64,000 bases of DNA from Histidinibacterium lentulum (GCF_003789055.1 NZ_ML119086.1:186001-250000), one strand, 5' to 3'; shown: positions 46,192 to 56,130, numbered from the stretch's first letter. The notes: generated from the sequence alone by a model not told the origin. Made by a program: numbers and translations.

Positions 46192-48768
46192 ATGAAAGAC
46201 GCGGCGCCCGCCCAGATCCACCTCCGGGACTACACGCCCTGGCCCTGGGAGGTGACCCGCACGGAGCTCACGTTCCGCCTCGATCCCGACGCCACCCGGG
46301 TGACGAGCCGCCTCTCCCTCCGGCCGCGCCCCGGCGCCGCGCCGGCGCCGTTCTTCCTGCACGGTGAAGAGCTTGCGCTGCTGTCGGCGCGGATCGACGG
46401 CATCCCCGTCAGCCCTTCGGTCACCCCCGAGGGCCTGACCTGCGCCGTCCCCGACGGCCCCTTCACCTTCGAGGCGGAGGTCGAGATCGCTCCCGCCGCC
46501 AACACCGCCCTCGAGGGCCTCTACATGTCGAACGGCGTCTACGCGACGCAGTGCGAGGCCGAGGGTTTCCGCCGGATCACCTACTATCCCGACCGCCCGG
46601 ACGTGCTCGCGCCCTTCGACGTGCGCATCGAGAGCGATGCCCCGGTGCTTCTGTCGAACGGCAACCCCGGCGCGAGCGGCCCCGGCTGGGCCGAGTGGCA
46701 CGACCCCTGGCCCAAGCCCGCCTATCTCTTCGCCCTTGTGGCCGGCGACCTCCGGGCGGTGCGCGACCGCTTCACCACCCGATCGGGCCGCGCCGTCGAT
46801 CTCGCCATCTGGGTCCGCCCCGGCGACGAGGACCGCTGCGCCTGGGCCCTCGAAAGCCTCAAGGCCTCCATGCGCTGGGACGAGGAGCGCTATGGCCGCG
46901 AGTACGACTTGGACATTTTCAACATCGTGGCCGTGGACGACTTCAATGCCGGCGCGATGGAGAACAAGGGCTTGAACATTTTCAACTCGGCTCTCGTCCT
47001 CGCCTCTCCCGACACGGCGACCGACAGCGATTACGAGCGGATCGAATCGGTCATCGCCCACGAGTATTTCCACAACTGGACGGGCAACCGCGTGACCTGC
47101 CGCGACTGGTTCCAGCTCTGTCTCAAGGAGGGGCTGACCGTCTTCCGCGATCAGGAATTCACCAAGGATCTGCGCTCCGCTCCCGTGAAACGCATCGAGG
47201 ACGCAAGCCTGATGCGCGCGCGCCAGTTCCGCGAGGACGGCGGCCCCCTGGCCCATCCGGTGCGTCCCGAGAGCTTCGTCGAGATCAACAATTTCTACAC
47301 GATCACCGTCTACGAGAAGGGCGCCGAGGTGGTCGGCATGCTGAAACGGCTGGTGGGGGACGACGCGTGGCGCCGTGGCTGCGATCTCCATTTCGACCGC
47401 CATGACGGGCAGGCGGTGACGATCGAGGACTGGCTCTCCGTGTTCGAGGAGGTGACCGCCCGCGACCTCGCGCAGTTCAAGCGCTGGTATTCCCAGGCCG
47501 GCACCCCCCGCGTCTCGGTCTCCGAGGAGTGGGACGGCACACATCTCACCCTCACCTTCCGCCAGTCGACCCCGCCCACGCCCGGCCAGCCCGAAAAGGC
47601 GCCGCTGGTGATCCCCTTCGCCATCGGGCTGCTGCACCCCTCCGGCGCCGAACTCCTGCCCACCACGGTGATCGAGCTGACCGCCACGACAGAGACCCGC
47701 CGCTTCGACGCAGCCGCCCTCGCCGCCGCGAAGGGGCTCGACACCGCCCGCCCCGTCGCCTCGCTCAACCGGGATTTCTCCGCGCCCGTGATCGTCGACC
47801 GCCCCCGCACCACCGAGGAGAACGCCTTCCTCCTCGCCCATGACACCGATCCCTTCCTCAGGTGGGATGCGGGCCGCGATCTCGCCCGCGCCGTCCTCTG
47901 CGACCGCGCCACCGGCGCCGCGGCCGATGACGGCGCCTATCTCGACGGTCTGGCCGCGGTGCTGGAGGACCCCGCGCTCGACCCGGCGTTCAAGGCGCAG
48001 GTCCTCGCGCTTCCGTCCGAGGACGACATCGCCCAGACCCTCGCGGACCGTGGCCTGCCGCCCGAACCGCTCGAGATCCGCGCCGCGGGCGAGACCCAGC
48101 GCGACCGTATCGCGGCCCGGCTCGGGGACCTGCTCGCCCGCACCCATGACGCCTCCGCGACACCCGGGCCGTACAGGCCCGACGCCGCCAGCGCCGGACG
48201 CCGCGCCCTTGCCGGCGCCAGCCTCGCGCTCCTCTCCCGCCGGGACGGCGGCGCCCTCGCCCGGGCCGAATTCGCCGCGGCCCCGGACATGACGCGCTCG
48301 CTCGCGGCGCTGTCCGCGCTCCTGTCGGTCGGCGCCGGCGCGGCGGAACTGGCCGCCTTCGAGGCGCGCTGGCGCCACGACCGGCTCGTCATGGACAAGT
48401 GGTTCGCCCTCCAGGTCGTCCGCGCCGCCCCCGCCGAGGCCGCCGCCACCGCGCGGCGGCTCATCGGCCACCCGCTCTTCACCTGGACCACGCCGAACCG
48501 GGTGCGGTCGGTCATGGGATCGCTCGCGGGCAATGCGGCGGGCTTTCACCACCCCTCCGGCGCGGCCTACGACCTCTATACCGAGGGGCTGCTCACCCTC
48601 GACGCCCGCAACCCGCAGACCGCCGCCCGCCTGTCCACCGCCTTCGAGACATGGCGCCGCTACGCGCCCGACCGGCAGGCCGCGATCCGGCACCGGCTCG
48701 ACCGGATCGCCGCCACCCCCGGGCTCAGCCGCGATCTGGGGGAGATGGTCGGCCGGATGCTCGGCTGA
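46192..48768 (+). CDS. pepN: Aminopeptidase N (M1 family)
   Basis: Zinc metallopeptidase of 858 residues, close to E. coli PepN. The exopeptidase motif GAMEN is at residues 254-258, and the zinc site HEYFHNWTGNR starts at His290 with the downstream Glu in LKEGLTVFRDQEF. The Ig-like third domain and helical C-terminal part (from about 540) follow in order. It removes N-terminal residues from cytoplasmic peptides. ATG 46192 with GAGG seven bases upstream gives the family start (IHLRDYTPWPWEV). Confidence 0.94.
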   Translation: MKDAAPAQIHLRDYTPWPWEVTRTELTFRLDPDATRVTSRLSLRPRPGAAPAPFFLHGEELALLSARIDGIPVSPSVTPEGLTCAVPDGPFTFEAEVEIAPAANTALEGLYMSNGVYATQCEAEGFRRITYYPDRPDVLAPFDVRIESDAPVLLSNGNPGASGPGWAEWHDPWPKPAYLFALVAGDLRAVRDRFTTRSGRAVDLAIWVRPGDEDRCAWALESLKASMRWDEERYGREYDLDIFNIVAVDDFNAGAMENKGLNIFNSALVLASPDTATDSDYERIESVIAHEYFHNWTGNRVTCRDWFQLCLKEGLTVFRDQEFTKDLRSAPVKRIEDASLMRARQFREDGGPLAHPVRPESFVEINNFYTITVYEKGAEVVGMLKRLVGDDAWRRGCDLHFDRHDGQAVTIEDWLSVFEEVTARDLAQFKRWYSQAGTPRVSVSEEWDGTHLTLTFRQSTPPTPGQPEKAPLVIPFAIGLLHPSGAELLPTTVIELTATTETRRFDAAALAAAKGLDTARPVASLNRDFSAPVIVDRPRTTEENAFLLAHDTDPFLRWDAGRDLARAVLCDRATGAAADDGAYLDGLAAVLEDPALDPAFKAQVLALPSEDDIAQTLADRGLPPEPLEIRAAGETQRDRIAARLGDLLARTHDASATPGPYRPDAASAGRRALAGASLALLSRRDGGALARAEFAAAPDMTRSLAALSALLSVGAGAAELAAFEARWRHDRLVMDKWFALQVVRAAPAEAAATARRLIGHPLFTWTTPNRVRSVMGSLAGNAAGFHHPSGAAYDLYTEGLLTLDARNPQTAARLSTAFETWRRYAPDRQAAIRHRLDRIAATPGLSRDLGEMVGRMLG

Positions 48769-48976
48769 CCGTCCGCGTCCGCCCCGTTCCCGGAACCGGA
48801 CTCGGCCGCATGCGCCAGGGGCCGCCGGCCGTGTGCGCCCGGGGACGTGGACACTGGCGCGGGTCTGCCGGGCGTCGTATAGAGCGGGGAACCGGGGACT
48901 GGCGGGGCGCGTTGCCCTCCGGGGCGGACCAGTCCGCTGTCATACGACCGTGATACTGCCATGGTGGGTGCGGGCC

Positions 48977-49837
48977 ATGAAAGAGCGCATAGATCCGCTG
49001 ATCGCCGAGAGGGCACCATGGCTGTTCGCTGACCGGCCCGGGACCCGTCTCGTCCGCGGCACGCTGCACCGCGCCCTCAGCTACGACCGCACGATCGCCA
49101 TCGCCGAGACCCTGAAATCGAGCCCCTCGGCAGAGATCATGGCCCGCATGGGCGAGATGCTCGCCCGGGACGTCGACTGCACCGGGCTCACGAACATCCC
49201 GCGCGCGGGGGCCGCGCTGATCGTGTCGAACCATCCCACCGGCATCGCCGACGGGATCATCCTGCACCATTTCATCGCCCCGATCCGGCCCGATCTCTAT
49301 GTGATGGCCAACAGCGACATCCTGCGGGTCATGCCGCAGATGGCCGACTACATCGCCCCCGTCGAATGGCGCAAGGACAAGCGCAGCCACGGCAAGACGC
49401 GCGAGACCATGGCCTTCATGCGCCGCGCGGTCTCGGACGACCGGCTCGGCGTGATCTTCCCCGCGGGCCGCCTTGCAAAGCGCCGGGGCCTCAGGCTCTA
49501 CGAGCGGCCCTGGATGGCCTCTGCCGCGATGATCGCGCGCAAGTTCGACCTGCCGGTGATCCCCGTGCACATCCGCGCCCGCAACTCCGTGCTCTTCTAC
49601 CTCTTCGACCTGATCCACCCGACGCTGCGGGACATCACGCTGTTCTACGAGACGCTGAACAAGCATCGCCAGCCGTTCCGCGTCACCGTGGGCGAGCCGA
49701 TCTCCCCCTCCGCCCTGCCGGAGACCTCCGAGGACGGAATCGAGATGCTGCGCCGCGCGACCCTCGCCCTCGGCGGAGAGGATGCGCCCACGGTCAGCCT
49801 CGTCCGCGCGACCCGCCGCCCGCTCCTGCGGTTCTGA
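48977..49837 (+). CDS. Lysophospholipid acyltransferase-like protein (PlsC family)
   Basis: Acyltransferase of 286 residues. The catalytic HX4D motif is NHPTGIADG (His and Asp), and a second block, VIFPAGRLAKRRGLRLYERP, corresponds to the FPEG-type substrate motif with Glu replaced by Ala. The sequence resembles acyltransferases that use lysophospholipid or ornithine lipid, but the acceptor is not clear. The ATG at 48977 has a weak RBS; the frame is open further upstream. A 208-base GC-rich spacer separates it from pepN. Confidence 0.8.
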   Translation: MKERIDPLIAERAPWLFADRPGTRLVRGTLHRALSYDRTIAIAETLKSSPSAEIMARMGEMLARDVDCTGLTNIPRAGAALIVSNHPTGIADGIILHHFIAPIRPDLYVMANSDILRVMPQMADYIAPVEWRKDKRSHGKTRETMAFMRRAVSDDRLGVIFPAGRLAKRRGLRLYERPWMASAAMIARKFDLPVIPVHIRARNSVLFYLFDLIHPTLRDITLFYETLNKHRQPFRVTVGEPISPSALPETSEDGIEMLRRATLALGGEDAPTVSLVRATRRPLLRF

Positions 49838-49872
49838 GCGACGACCCTCCGCGCCTTCGCGCCGATGATCCG

Positions 49873-50721
49873 TTATCGTCCCGGAAGACCCATGGTGCTC
49901 AGCCGCGGCTGTGCGGGCGCCATCGCCTCGGCCACCGACGTCGGCGCGGGCCGCGCCTGGGGCCGCAGGCTCGCCATCACCGCGAGGTTCTGGCGGCAAT
50001 AGTCCTGCTCGCGGGTCCAGGCCGCCATCTCGGCGCGCTTCGTGGAGGAATGGAACGGCCCCCAGTCCAGCATCCCCTGGCTGACCGTGCCCCGCGACGG
50101 GATCTGCCGCGCCATGATCCGGACCGAGCAGGCGAGGTTCAGATGCGGGTCCTTCAATTCCTCGCCCGTCCGCGCGGCGCAGCGGTAGTGCCGCGCCGTG
50201 GGCGGATAGACCTGCAGAAGCCCGTACCACTGCCCGCCGCCGCCCACGGCCCTGGGGCGGTAGCGGCTCTCGTGATAGGCCAGCGCCGACATCATCCCGA
50301 CCCAGAAGGCCCGGCGCATGGCCGGCGGGTTCGTGGCATAGGCCGGACACCAGGTCTCGATATCCGCGGGCACGATATCCTCGAGCCCGCCGCCATGGCG
50401 CCGGATCGCCGCGAGCGCCGCCGTGGTCCAGCTGTCGGCCCCGCCGATATGGTCCCATTGCGTGTCGGGAATGTAGATCTGCCGGCTGGGCACCGGCAGC
50501 GGAGGCGGCCCCTCGATCACCCTCGGCGGCACGCGCACCATGTGCACGGGCCGCACAGGGGGCCGGACCTCGGACAGCCGCTCCATCCGCGCCTCCGCGG
50601 CAAGGCGCAGGGCGTCGGAGCGCAGCACGGGCGCGATCGGTGCCCCGCCCATGTCCGCCGCGGCCCCCGCCGCGCATACGTACATGACGAGACCCGCCAG
50701 GATGGCGCGGCAGGCAGACAT
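49873..50721 (-). CDS. Lytic-transglycosylase-like secreted protein (first of two paralogues)
   Basis: Exported protein of 282 residues (signal: AILAGLVMYVCAAGAAAD). A Pro-rich linker (about 45-90) leads into an SLT-like domain where SALAYHESRYRPRAVGGGG holds the catalytic Glu, followed by QWYGLLQVYPPTARHY and DWGPFHSSTKRAEMAAW. Cys residues in WCPAY, RCAART and LACSVR occur at equal positions in the neighbour, suggesting disulfides. It probably cleaves peptidoglycan. It lies 74 bases after its paralogue, same direction. Confidence 0.8.
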   Translation of the reverse strand: MSACRAILAGLVMYVCAAGAAADMGGAPIAPVLRSDALRLAAEARMERLSEVRPPVRPVHMVRVPPRVIEGPPPLPVPSRQIYIPDTQWDHIGGADSWTTAALAAIRRHGGGLEDIVPADIETWCPAYATNPPAMRRAFWVGMMSALAYHESRYRPRAVGGGGQWYGLLQVYPPTARHYRCAARTGEELKDPHLNLACSVRIMARQIPSRGTVSQGMLDWGPFHSSTKRAEMAAWTREQDYCRQNLAVMASLRPQARPAPTSVAEAMAPAQPRLSTMGLPGR

Positions 50722-50795
50722 CCCGGCCTACCTGCCCCCGCTGCCCCCGCACCGCAAGACGGCGGCGCCGGAGCGGGCGGATCCTTGCCGAAAGG

Positions 50796-51383
50796 CTATT
50801 GCGCCGGGGCCGCGCAATAGGACTGCTGCGACACCCAGGCGCGCATGTCCTCGCGCTTCGAGGCCGAATGGAACGGCCCCCAGTCGCGCATCCCCCGGCT
50901 CACCGTGCCGTGGCGCGCCACCTGCCGGGCGGCGATGCGGACCGCGCAGTTGATGTTGGCGACACCGTCGCGCAGGGCGCTGCCCGATTGCGCCTCGCAG
51001 CCATAGCCGCGCGCCGTGGCGGGCGCGATCTGCACGAGGCCGAACCAGCGGCCCCCGCCGCCCACGGCCCGGGGGTTCCAGGTGCTTTCGTGCTTGGCGA
51101 GCGCCGACAGGAGGCCGGTCCAGAACGCCTGCCGCTCCTCGCGCGTCGCAGTCTCGTAGCCCGGGCACCAGGCGGCGATATCGGCGGGCACCATGTCGAG
51201 GAGCGTCGCACCGTGGGTCTCCATGGCCGCGAATCCCGCCGCCGTCCATTCCGAGGCCTCCGGCCGGTGGTCCCACCGCATCGTCGCGAGCGTCGGCGTC
51301 AGCTCGGGTTCGGGGGAGGGAGGGGGGACAACGGCACAGGCCGAGAGACTGAGGGCGGCGGCGATAACGGCGAAAAGGCGCAT
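50796..51383 (-). CDS. Lytic-transglycosylase-like lipoprotein (second of two paralogues)
   Basis: Protein of 195 residues with a lipoprotein signal (AVIAAALSLSACAVV, lipobox LSAC). It corresponds to the catalytic domain of the adjacent protein without the long linker: AMETHGATLLDMVPADIAAW, SALAKHESTWNPRAVGGGG (catalytic Glu), RWFGLVQIAPATARGY and DWGPFHSASKREDMRAW. The two clearly come from duplication, one now membrane-anchored and one released. A 187-base spacer divides it from the divergent gatB. Confidence 0.8.
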   Translation of the reverse strand: MRLFAVIAAALSLSACAVVPPPSPEPELTPTLATMRWDHRPEASEWTAAGFAAMETHGATLLDMVPADIAAWCPGYETATREERQAFWTGLLSALAKHESTWNPRAVGGGGRWFGLVQIAPATARGYGCEAQSGSALRDGVANINCAVRIAARQVARHGTVSRGMRDWGPFHSASKREDMRAWVSQQSYCAAPAQ

Positions 51384-51570
51384 GAGTCCATCTGAGGTGG
51401 CACCGGACCCGTCGTCCGGCGCCCGTCCTCTGCCCCGTCATTTCCCGTAGGTCGAGTCGGCCGCCCGCCGATGGGCGATCCTCTGCCGATCGGCCCTGCG
51501 GCTCTCCCCGCTTGAAGCTGCCCCGGCCAGCCCATAAACCCCTGCCCAGCGCGCACAGGCGGAGGCCCCC

Positions 51571-53085
51571 ATGCTCGACCATCTCGCTTTCGAAAGCCCG
51601 AAACCCAAGGTGATCCGGGGCGCCACCGGCGACTGGGAACTGGTGATCGGCCTCGAGGTCCATGCCCAGGTCGCCTCGAACGCCAAGCTCTTCTCCGGCG
51701 CCTCCACGGAATTCGGCGCCGAGCCCAATTCCAACGTGGCCTTCGTGGACGCGGGCATGCCCGGGATGCTGCCGGTCATCAACGAGGGCTGCGTGGCGCT
51801 CGCGGTGAAGACCGGGCTCGGCCTCCGGGCCGCGATCAACCTGACCTCCGCCTTCGACCGCAAGAACTACTTCTACCCCGACCTGCCCCAGGGCTATCAG
51901 ATCAGCCAGCTCTATCACCCCATCGTGGGCGAGGGCGAGGTGATCGTGGACATGGGCCCAGGGCTCGCCCGCCGCGTGCGGATCGAGCGCATCCACCTCG
52001 AACAGGACGCTGGCAAGTCGATCCACGACATGGACCCCGCCATGTCCTTCGTCGATCTCAACCGCACGGGCGTGGCCCTCATGGAGATCGTCAGCCGTCC
52101 CGACATCCGCGGCCCCGAGGAGGCCGCCGCCTATGTCGCCAAGCTGCGCCAGATCATGCGCTATCTCGGCACCTGCAACGGCGACATGCAGAACGGCAAC
52201 CTGCGCGCCGACGTGAACGTGTCGGTCTGCCGCCCCGGCGACTACGAGCGATACCAGGAGACGCAGGATTTCTCCCATCTCGGCACGCGCTGCGAGATCA
52301 AGAACATGAACTCCATGCGCTTCATCCAGGCCGCTATCGAGTACGAGGCCCGCCGCCAGATCGCCATTCTCGAGGACGGCGGCAGCATCGTGCAGGAAAC
52401 CCGCCTCTACGATCCCGACAAGGGCGAGACGCGCTCCATGCGCTCCAAGGAAGAGGCCCATGACTACCGCTACTTCCCCTGCCCCGACCTTCTGCCGCTG
52501 GAGATCGAGCAGGCCTGGGTCGACGGCATCGCCGCCTCCATGCCGGAGCTGCCCGACGAGAAGAAGGCGCGCTTCGTAAAGGACTTCGGCCTGACGGAAT
52601 ACGACGCAGACGTGCTGACCGCCGAGGTGGAGAACGCCCGCTATTTCGAGGCCGTGGCCCAGGGCCGCGACGGCAAGCAGGCCGCGAACTGGGTCATCAA
52701 CGAGCTCTTCGGCCGGCTGAAGAAGGACGACCTCGGAATCGCCCAAAGCCCCCTCTCGCCCGCACGTCTCGGCCAGATCATCGACCTCATCGCCTCGGAC
52801 GCCATCTCCGGCAAGATCGCCAAGGACGTTTTCGAGAAAGCCTACACCGAGGACCGCGACCCCGCGGAGATCGTCGAGACCGAGGGGCTGAAACAGGTCA
52901 CCGATACCGGCGCCATCGAGGCCGCCGTGGACGAGGTGATCGCCGCCAATCCGGGTCAGGTCGAGAAGGCCAAACAGAACCCGAAACTCGCCGGCTGGTT
53001 CGTCGGCCAGGTGATGAAGGCCACCGGCGGCAAGGCGAACCCCAAGGCCGTCAACGATCTGGTGGCGGCCAAGCTGGGGCTGTGA
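51571..53085 (+). CDS. gatB: Asp-tRNA(Asn)/Glu-tRNA(Gln) amidotransferase subunit GatB
   Basis: Subunit B of the tRNA-dependent amidotransferase, 504 residues. GatB transfers ammonia onto mis-acylated Glu-tRNA(Gln) or Asp-tRNA(Asn). Signatures: [82 protein letters not shown]. The C-terminal YqeY-like tail domain ([20 protein letters not shown]) binds tRNA. GGAGG lies six bases before the ATG. gatA and gatC are not in the window. Confidence 0.96.
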   Translation: MLDHLAFESPKPKVIRGATGDWELVIGLEVHAQVASNAKLFSGASTEFGAEPNSNVAFVDAGMPGMLPVINEGCVALAVKTGLGLRAAINLTSAFDRKNYFYPDLPQGYQISQLYHPIVGEGEVIVDMGPGLARRVRIERIHLEQDAGKSIHDMDPAMSFVDLNRTGVALMEIVSRPDIRGPEEAAAYVAKLRQIMRYLGTCNGDMQNGNLRADVNVSVCRPGDYERYQETQDFSHLGTRCEIKNMNSMRFIQAAIEYEARRQIAILEDGGSIVQETRLYDPDKGETRSMRSKEEAHDYRYFPCPDLLPLEIEQAWVDGIAASMPELPDEKKARFVKDFGLTEYDADVLTAEVENARYFEAVAQGRDGKQAANWVINELFGRLKKDDLGIAQSPLSPARLGQIIDLIASDAISGKIAKDVFEKAYTEDRDPAEIVETEGLKQVTDTGAIEAAVDEVIAANPGQVEKAKQNPKLAGWFVGQVMKATGGKANPKAVNDLVAAKLGL

Positions 53086-53234
53086 CCGGCCATGGTGCCA
53101 CCTTCGGCCGCACCGCCGGGACCACGGCGAGGTCGGGCATCGTGCGGCGCTTTACTCAAGGTCATCCGTGTGCAAGTCAGCCGGACCGGGTCGGGACCGG
53201 CCCGGACGCGTCGCCTCTCCCAGGATTGACCCCC

Positions 53235-54146
53235 ATGCATATGAACGCCCTCGTTCCCGCCCTCGTCACCTCGCTGGCCCTCCTCGCCGGCCCGGCCTCC
53301 GCTCAGGACGGTCCGAAAGACTACAGCGACGGGGCGCGCGGTACGGTGACGCTGCCACAGGGAGACCGCTCCTTCGCCGACCGCGTCGTCTCCTACACGG
53401 CCGGAACCGGCACGATCTCTCCGAGCGCCTCCGACCCTCGCGTGGCGCTCGGCCCGCCGGATTTCTCGGGCGATGTGAACGACGGCACCTTCGTGTCTCT
53501 CGGATGCGACGGCACCCTGGTCCTGCAATTCGAGGACAACGCGATCATCGACGTCGACGGGCCCGACCACTACGTCTTCGAGGTGGGACCGAATGTCGAG
53601 GGCACGGCCCTCGCCGTCTCGGAGGACGGCACCGACTGGATCGACCTCGGACAGATCAGCGGCGGCCGCGCAGAGATCGACCTTTCCGGCGTGGCCCCGG
53701 CCGATACCAGCTTCCGCTTCGTGCGCCTCACCGATGACGGCATCGAAAGCGGCACCCGCTACGCCGGCGCGGACATCGACGCCGTCGCCGCGATCGGATC
53801 GAGCCTGCGCTTCGTGCTCGACGGCGCGGTCCTCTTCGCCGTGGACAGCACCGAACTCAGGGCCGAGGCGCTGGCGGCGCTCGACGACCTCGCGGAGGAG
53901 ATCGCCGCCGCGAGGCTCGACGCCTTCCGCGTGGTCGGCCACACCGATTCCGCCGGGAGCGACGAGTACAACAACGCCCTCTCCCAAGCCCGCGCCCTCG
54001 CGGTCCGCGACTACCTCTCGGGCCTGCCCGTCCTCTCCGGCGTGACCATCCGCGCCGAGGGCCGCGGCGAGACAGAGCCGGTCGCGGACAACGGCACGGA
54101 CGACGGCCGTGCCCTGAACCGGCGGGTCGAGATCATCGGCTACTGA
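53235..54146 (+). CDS. OmpA-family outer membrane/periplasmic protein
   Basis: Exported protein of 303 residues; the signal peptide ends GPASAQ near residue 23. The N-terminal half is a beta-rich domain (VALGPPDFSGDVNDGTFVSL, then HYVFEVGPNVEG) of a type found in surface-associated proteins. The C-terminal about 110 residues form an OmpA/MotB peptidoglycan-binding domain: VLFAVDSTELRAEALAAL, VVGHTDSAGSDEYNNALSQA and DDGRALNRRVEI with the Asp and Arg that hold diaminopimelate. The start may be ATG 53235 or 53241. Confidence 0.88.
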   Translation: MHMNALVPALVTSLALLAGPASAQDGPKDYSDGARGTVTLPQGDRSFADRVVSYTAGTGTISPSASDPRVALGPPDFSGDVNDGTFVSLGCDGTLVLQFEDNAIIDVDGPDHYVFEVGPNVEGTALAVSEDGTDWIDLGQISGGRAEIDLSGVAPADTSFRFVRLTDDGIESGTRYAGADIDAVAAIGSSLRFVLDGAVLFAVDSTELRAEALAALDDLAEEIAAARLDAFRVVGHTDSAGSDEYNNALSQARALAVRDYLSGLPVLSGVTIRAEGRGETEPVADNGTDDGRALNRRVEIIGY

Positions 54147-54252
54147 ACCGCCCGCGGGCCGGGTCGCCTGATCACGTAAAAAATAACGACATCAATGCTC
54201 TGATGGGGCGTCCACACGTGGACGCCCTCACTTCACGTCCAGCGCCAGCGCC

Positions 54253-54334
54253 CGTAGGGTGGGTTTCCAACCCACCTCCCCCGTAGGGTGGGTTTCCAAC
54301 CCAACGCGCCCGCAGGCTGGGCTTCCAACCCACC
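54253..54334. repeat. Three tandem 29-base palindromic repeats
   Basis: Copies of CGTAGGGTGGGTTTCCAACCCACC (24 bases, the third degenerate) start at 54253, 54282 and 54311, exactly 29 bases apart. Each contains the inverted repeat GTGGGTT-TCC-AACCCAC. Two more copies occur at 63606 and 63715. They are REP-like; the spacers are five bases and similar, so it is not a CRISPR. Confidence 0.85.
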
Positions 54335-54375
54335 GCGCCCAACGCCGGGACAGAGCCACCCCGCCGGGACGCTCG

Positions 54376-54627
54376 TCACCTCACATCCAGCGCCAGCGCG
54401 TGAATCCGGTCCATCACGTCGCCCAGCGCGCCATGCACCGCCCGGTGCCGCTGCACCCGGCCCATGTCCTTGAAGGCCGCGGCCTCGATCTCCACATGCC
54501 AGTGGCTCTCCCCCGATCCGTCGTCGCCCGCATGCCCCGCATGGCGCGCGCTGTCGTTCCGCACCACCAGCCGCTCCGGCGCGAAAGCCGCCTCCAGCCG
54601 CGCACGGATTTCCGCCTCTATCCCCAT
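54376..54627 (-). CDS. bolA: BolA family protein
   Basis: Small protein of 83 residues. The BolA fold is visible: IEAEIRARLEAAFAPERLVV, SHWHVEIEAAAFKDMGRVQR (normally HFxVxIVSxxFxGxxxVxRHR) and HRAVHGALGDVMDRIHALAL. BolA proteins act with monothiol glutaredoxins in iron-sulfur handling. The putative Cys/His ligand region is represented by His residues. It is divergent from the J-domain gene with 76 bases between, a pairing common in Rhodobacterales beside cobS. Confidence 0.88.
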   Translation of the reverse strand: MGIEAEIRARLEAAFAPERLVVRNDSARHAGHAGDDGSGESHWHVEIEAAAFKDMGRVQRHRAVHGALGDVMDRIHALALDVR

Positions 54628-54703
54628 TTTTCCGCCCTCTGCCCCCTTACAAGTGCCGCGCCATGGTCTAAACTCCGGCGGCCCTACACGACAAGGAGCC
54701 GAC

Positions 54704-55333
54704 ATGCCAAAGCCAGATCCGTTCGGATTCGACCTCTCCGTCTCGGCCTCCAAGAAGAAGAACCCGCGCGGCCGCCGCGGCATGTCGGGGGCGTTCGAGA
54801 CCTCCCAGAGGGTCTGCGACCACGAGGGCTGCGAGGAAGCGGGCAAGTACCGCGCCCCGAAAAGCCCCGACACGACCGACGACTACTACTGGTTCTGCAA
54901 GGAGCATGTGCGCGAGTACAATCTGAAGTGGAACTACTTCGAGACCGGCTCCGACCAGGACTACCTCGACCAGGTCGAGCGCGACCGCGTCTGGGAACGG
55001 GAAACCAAGCCCTTCAAGAAATCCGTGGAGGAACGCGCCTGGGCCCGGCTCGGCATCGAGGACCCGCACGCGGTCCTCGGCGACAACGCCACCCGCAACC
55101 CTGGCACGGCCCGCAACGGCAGCCGCCGCCTCCAGCCCACGGAACGCCGCGCCATCGAGATCCTCGACGCCAAGGACACCTGGACCAAGACCGAGATCCG
55201 CAAGGCCTACAAGGCGCTGATCAAGGTGCTGCATCCCGACATGAACGGCGGCGACCGCAGCCACGAGGACCAGCTGACAGAGGTCGTCTGGGCCTGGGAC
55301 CAGATCAAGGCCTCCCGCTCCTTCAAGGACTGA
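54704..55333 (+). CDS. J-domain (DnaJ-like) protein
   Basis: Cytoplasmic protein of 209 residues. The C-terminal about 65 residues form a J domain with the HPD motif at His177 (KALIKVLHPDMNGGDRSHED), which would stimulate an Hsp70. The N-terminal part contains a Cys/His set (RVCDHEGCEEAG, then FCKEHV) that may bind zinc. Unlike DnaJ proper there is no G/F region or peptide-binding domain, and the J domain is at the end. AAGGAG is six to seven bases before the ATG. The usual neighbours cobS and cobT follow, so it may help CobS/CobT assembly; this is inference. Confidence 0.9.
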   Translation: MPKPDPFGFDLSVSASKKKNPRGRRGMSGAFETSQRVCDHEGCEEAGKYRAPKSPDTTDDYYWFCKEHVREYNLKWNYFETGSDQDYLDQVERDRVWERETKPFKKSVEERAWARLGIEDPHAVLGDNATRNPGTARNGSRRLQPTERRAIEILDAKDTWTKTEIRKAYKALIKVLHPDMNGGDRSHEDQLTEVVWAWDQIKASRSFKD

Positions 55334-55354
55334 GCCCCCGGCAGACCGGGGGCC

Positions 55355-55936
55355 TCACCCCCGGAGCCGGCCCGCGCCGCCGCCGCGGCTCCCCTTCACG
55401 CGCGCCACCGGGAGCGGCACGAAGATCGACTCCCGCTCCTCCCGCCAGCGCTGCATCAGCAAATGGACGCCGACGAGGCTCCCGGTCCAGGCGACGGCCA
55501 GCACCGGCAGGTCGATCAGGGTCACCGCCAGCACCAGCGGCCCGAACATCGTGCCGTAGATCGGCAGCACCAGCGTCCCCGCGATGACCGATCCGGAAAA
55601 GCCGAGCACCAGCGCCGCGAAGATCGCGCGCGTCCAGCCGGCCGGCCCCGTCTGCCCCAGGCTCTCCCGCACGAGGTAGAACCCGCCGAGACCCCCGGTC
55701 ACGCCCGCCGCCAGGATCCAGAGATCGTACCAGCCCAGCGCCACGACCGGCAGGACCGGGCCCGTGTCGATGCGTCCTACGGAAACGCGGCACAGGATCG
55801 CGCCGCCTGTGGCCACGATGAGCCACGCCAGCACGCGCGCCCGCTCACCCCGGCTCTCCACTGTCAGCCAATCGGCTATCCTGCCCACGGCCCGTCCATC
55901 CTGCCTGTCATCGGCAAGCGCGTGCTGCCCGAACAT
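55355..55936 (-). CDS. Hypothetical membrane protein (193 aa)
   Basis: Predicted inner-membrane protein with about four helices (RVLAWLIVATGGAILCRVSV, LWILAAGVTGGLGGFYLV, FAALVLGFSGSVIAGTLVLP and LVLAVTLIDLPVLAVAWTGS). A basic, Gly-rich C-terminus follows. I do not recognise the family. A GTG at 55888 is an alternative start. It lies between the J-domain gene and cobS but on the other strand, so it interrupts an otherwise collinear group. Confidence 0.65.
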   Translation of the reverse strand: MFGQHALADDRQDGRAVGRIADWLTVESRGERARVLAWLIVATGGAILCRVSVGRIDTGPVLPVVALGWYDLWILAAGVTGGLGGFYLVRESLGQTGPAGWTRAIFAALVLGFSGSVIAGTLVLPIYGTMFGPLVLAVTLIDLPVLAVAWTGSLVGVHLLMQRWREERESIFVPLPVARVKGSRGGGAGRLRG

Positions 55937-56130
55937 GGCGGAAACATGGCGGGATCAGGGCAATCCCGGAGCACTGGCCGCGCACCCGCGACAGGCCTGC
56001 GCGGAGCCGCCCATCGGGTCCTTTCCGGCACCAATCCCGTCCCCCCGCGCCGCGGCCTTCCCCTTGCGGGCAGGGGAGATATGTTGCATCCCCGGCGTCG
56101 AGACGCGCGCCCTGATGGAGAGGCAGACCG

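Noticed and set aside
46135-48693. 852-codon minus-strand frame opposite aminopeptidase N
   Set aside because: Antisense shadow without conserved motifs.
54253-54334. Short CRISPR array
   Set aside because: Repeats are only five bases apart, with no unique spacers and no cas gene.
54668-55264. Minus-strand frame opposite the J-domain gene
   Set aside because: The J domain with HPD motif and a good RBS lies on the plus strand.
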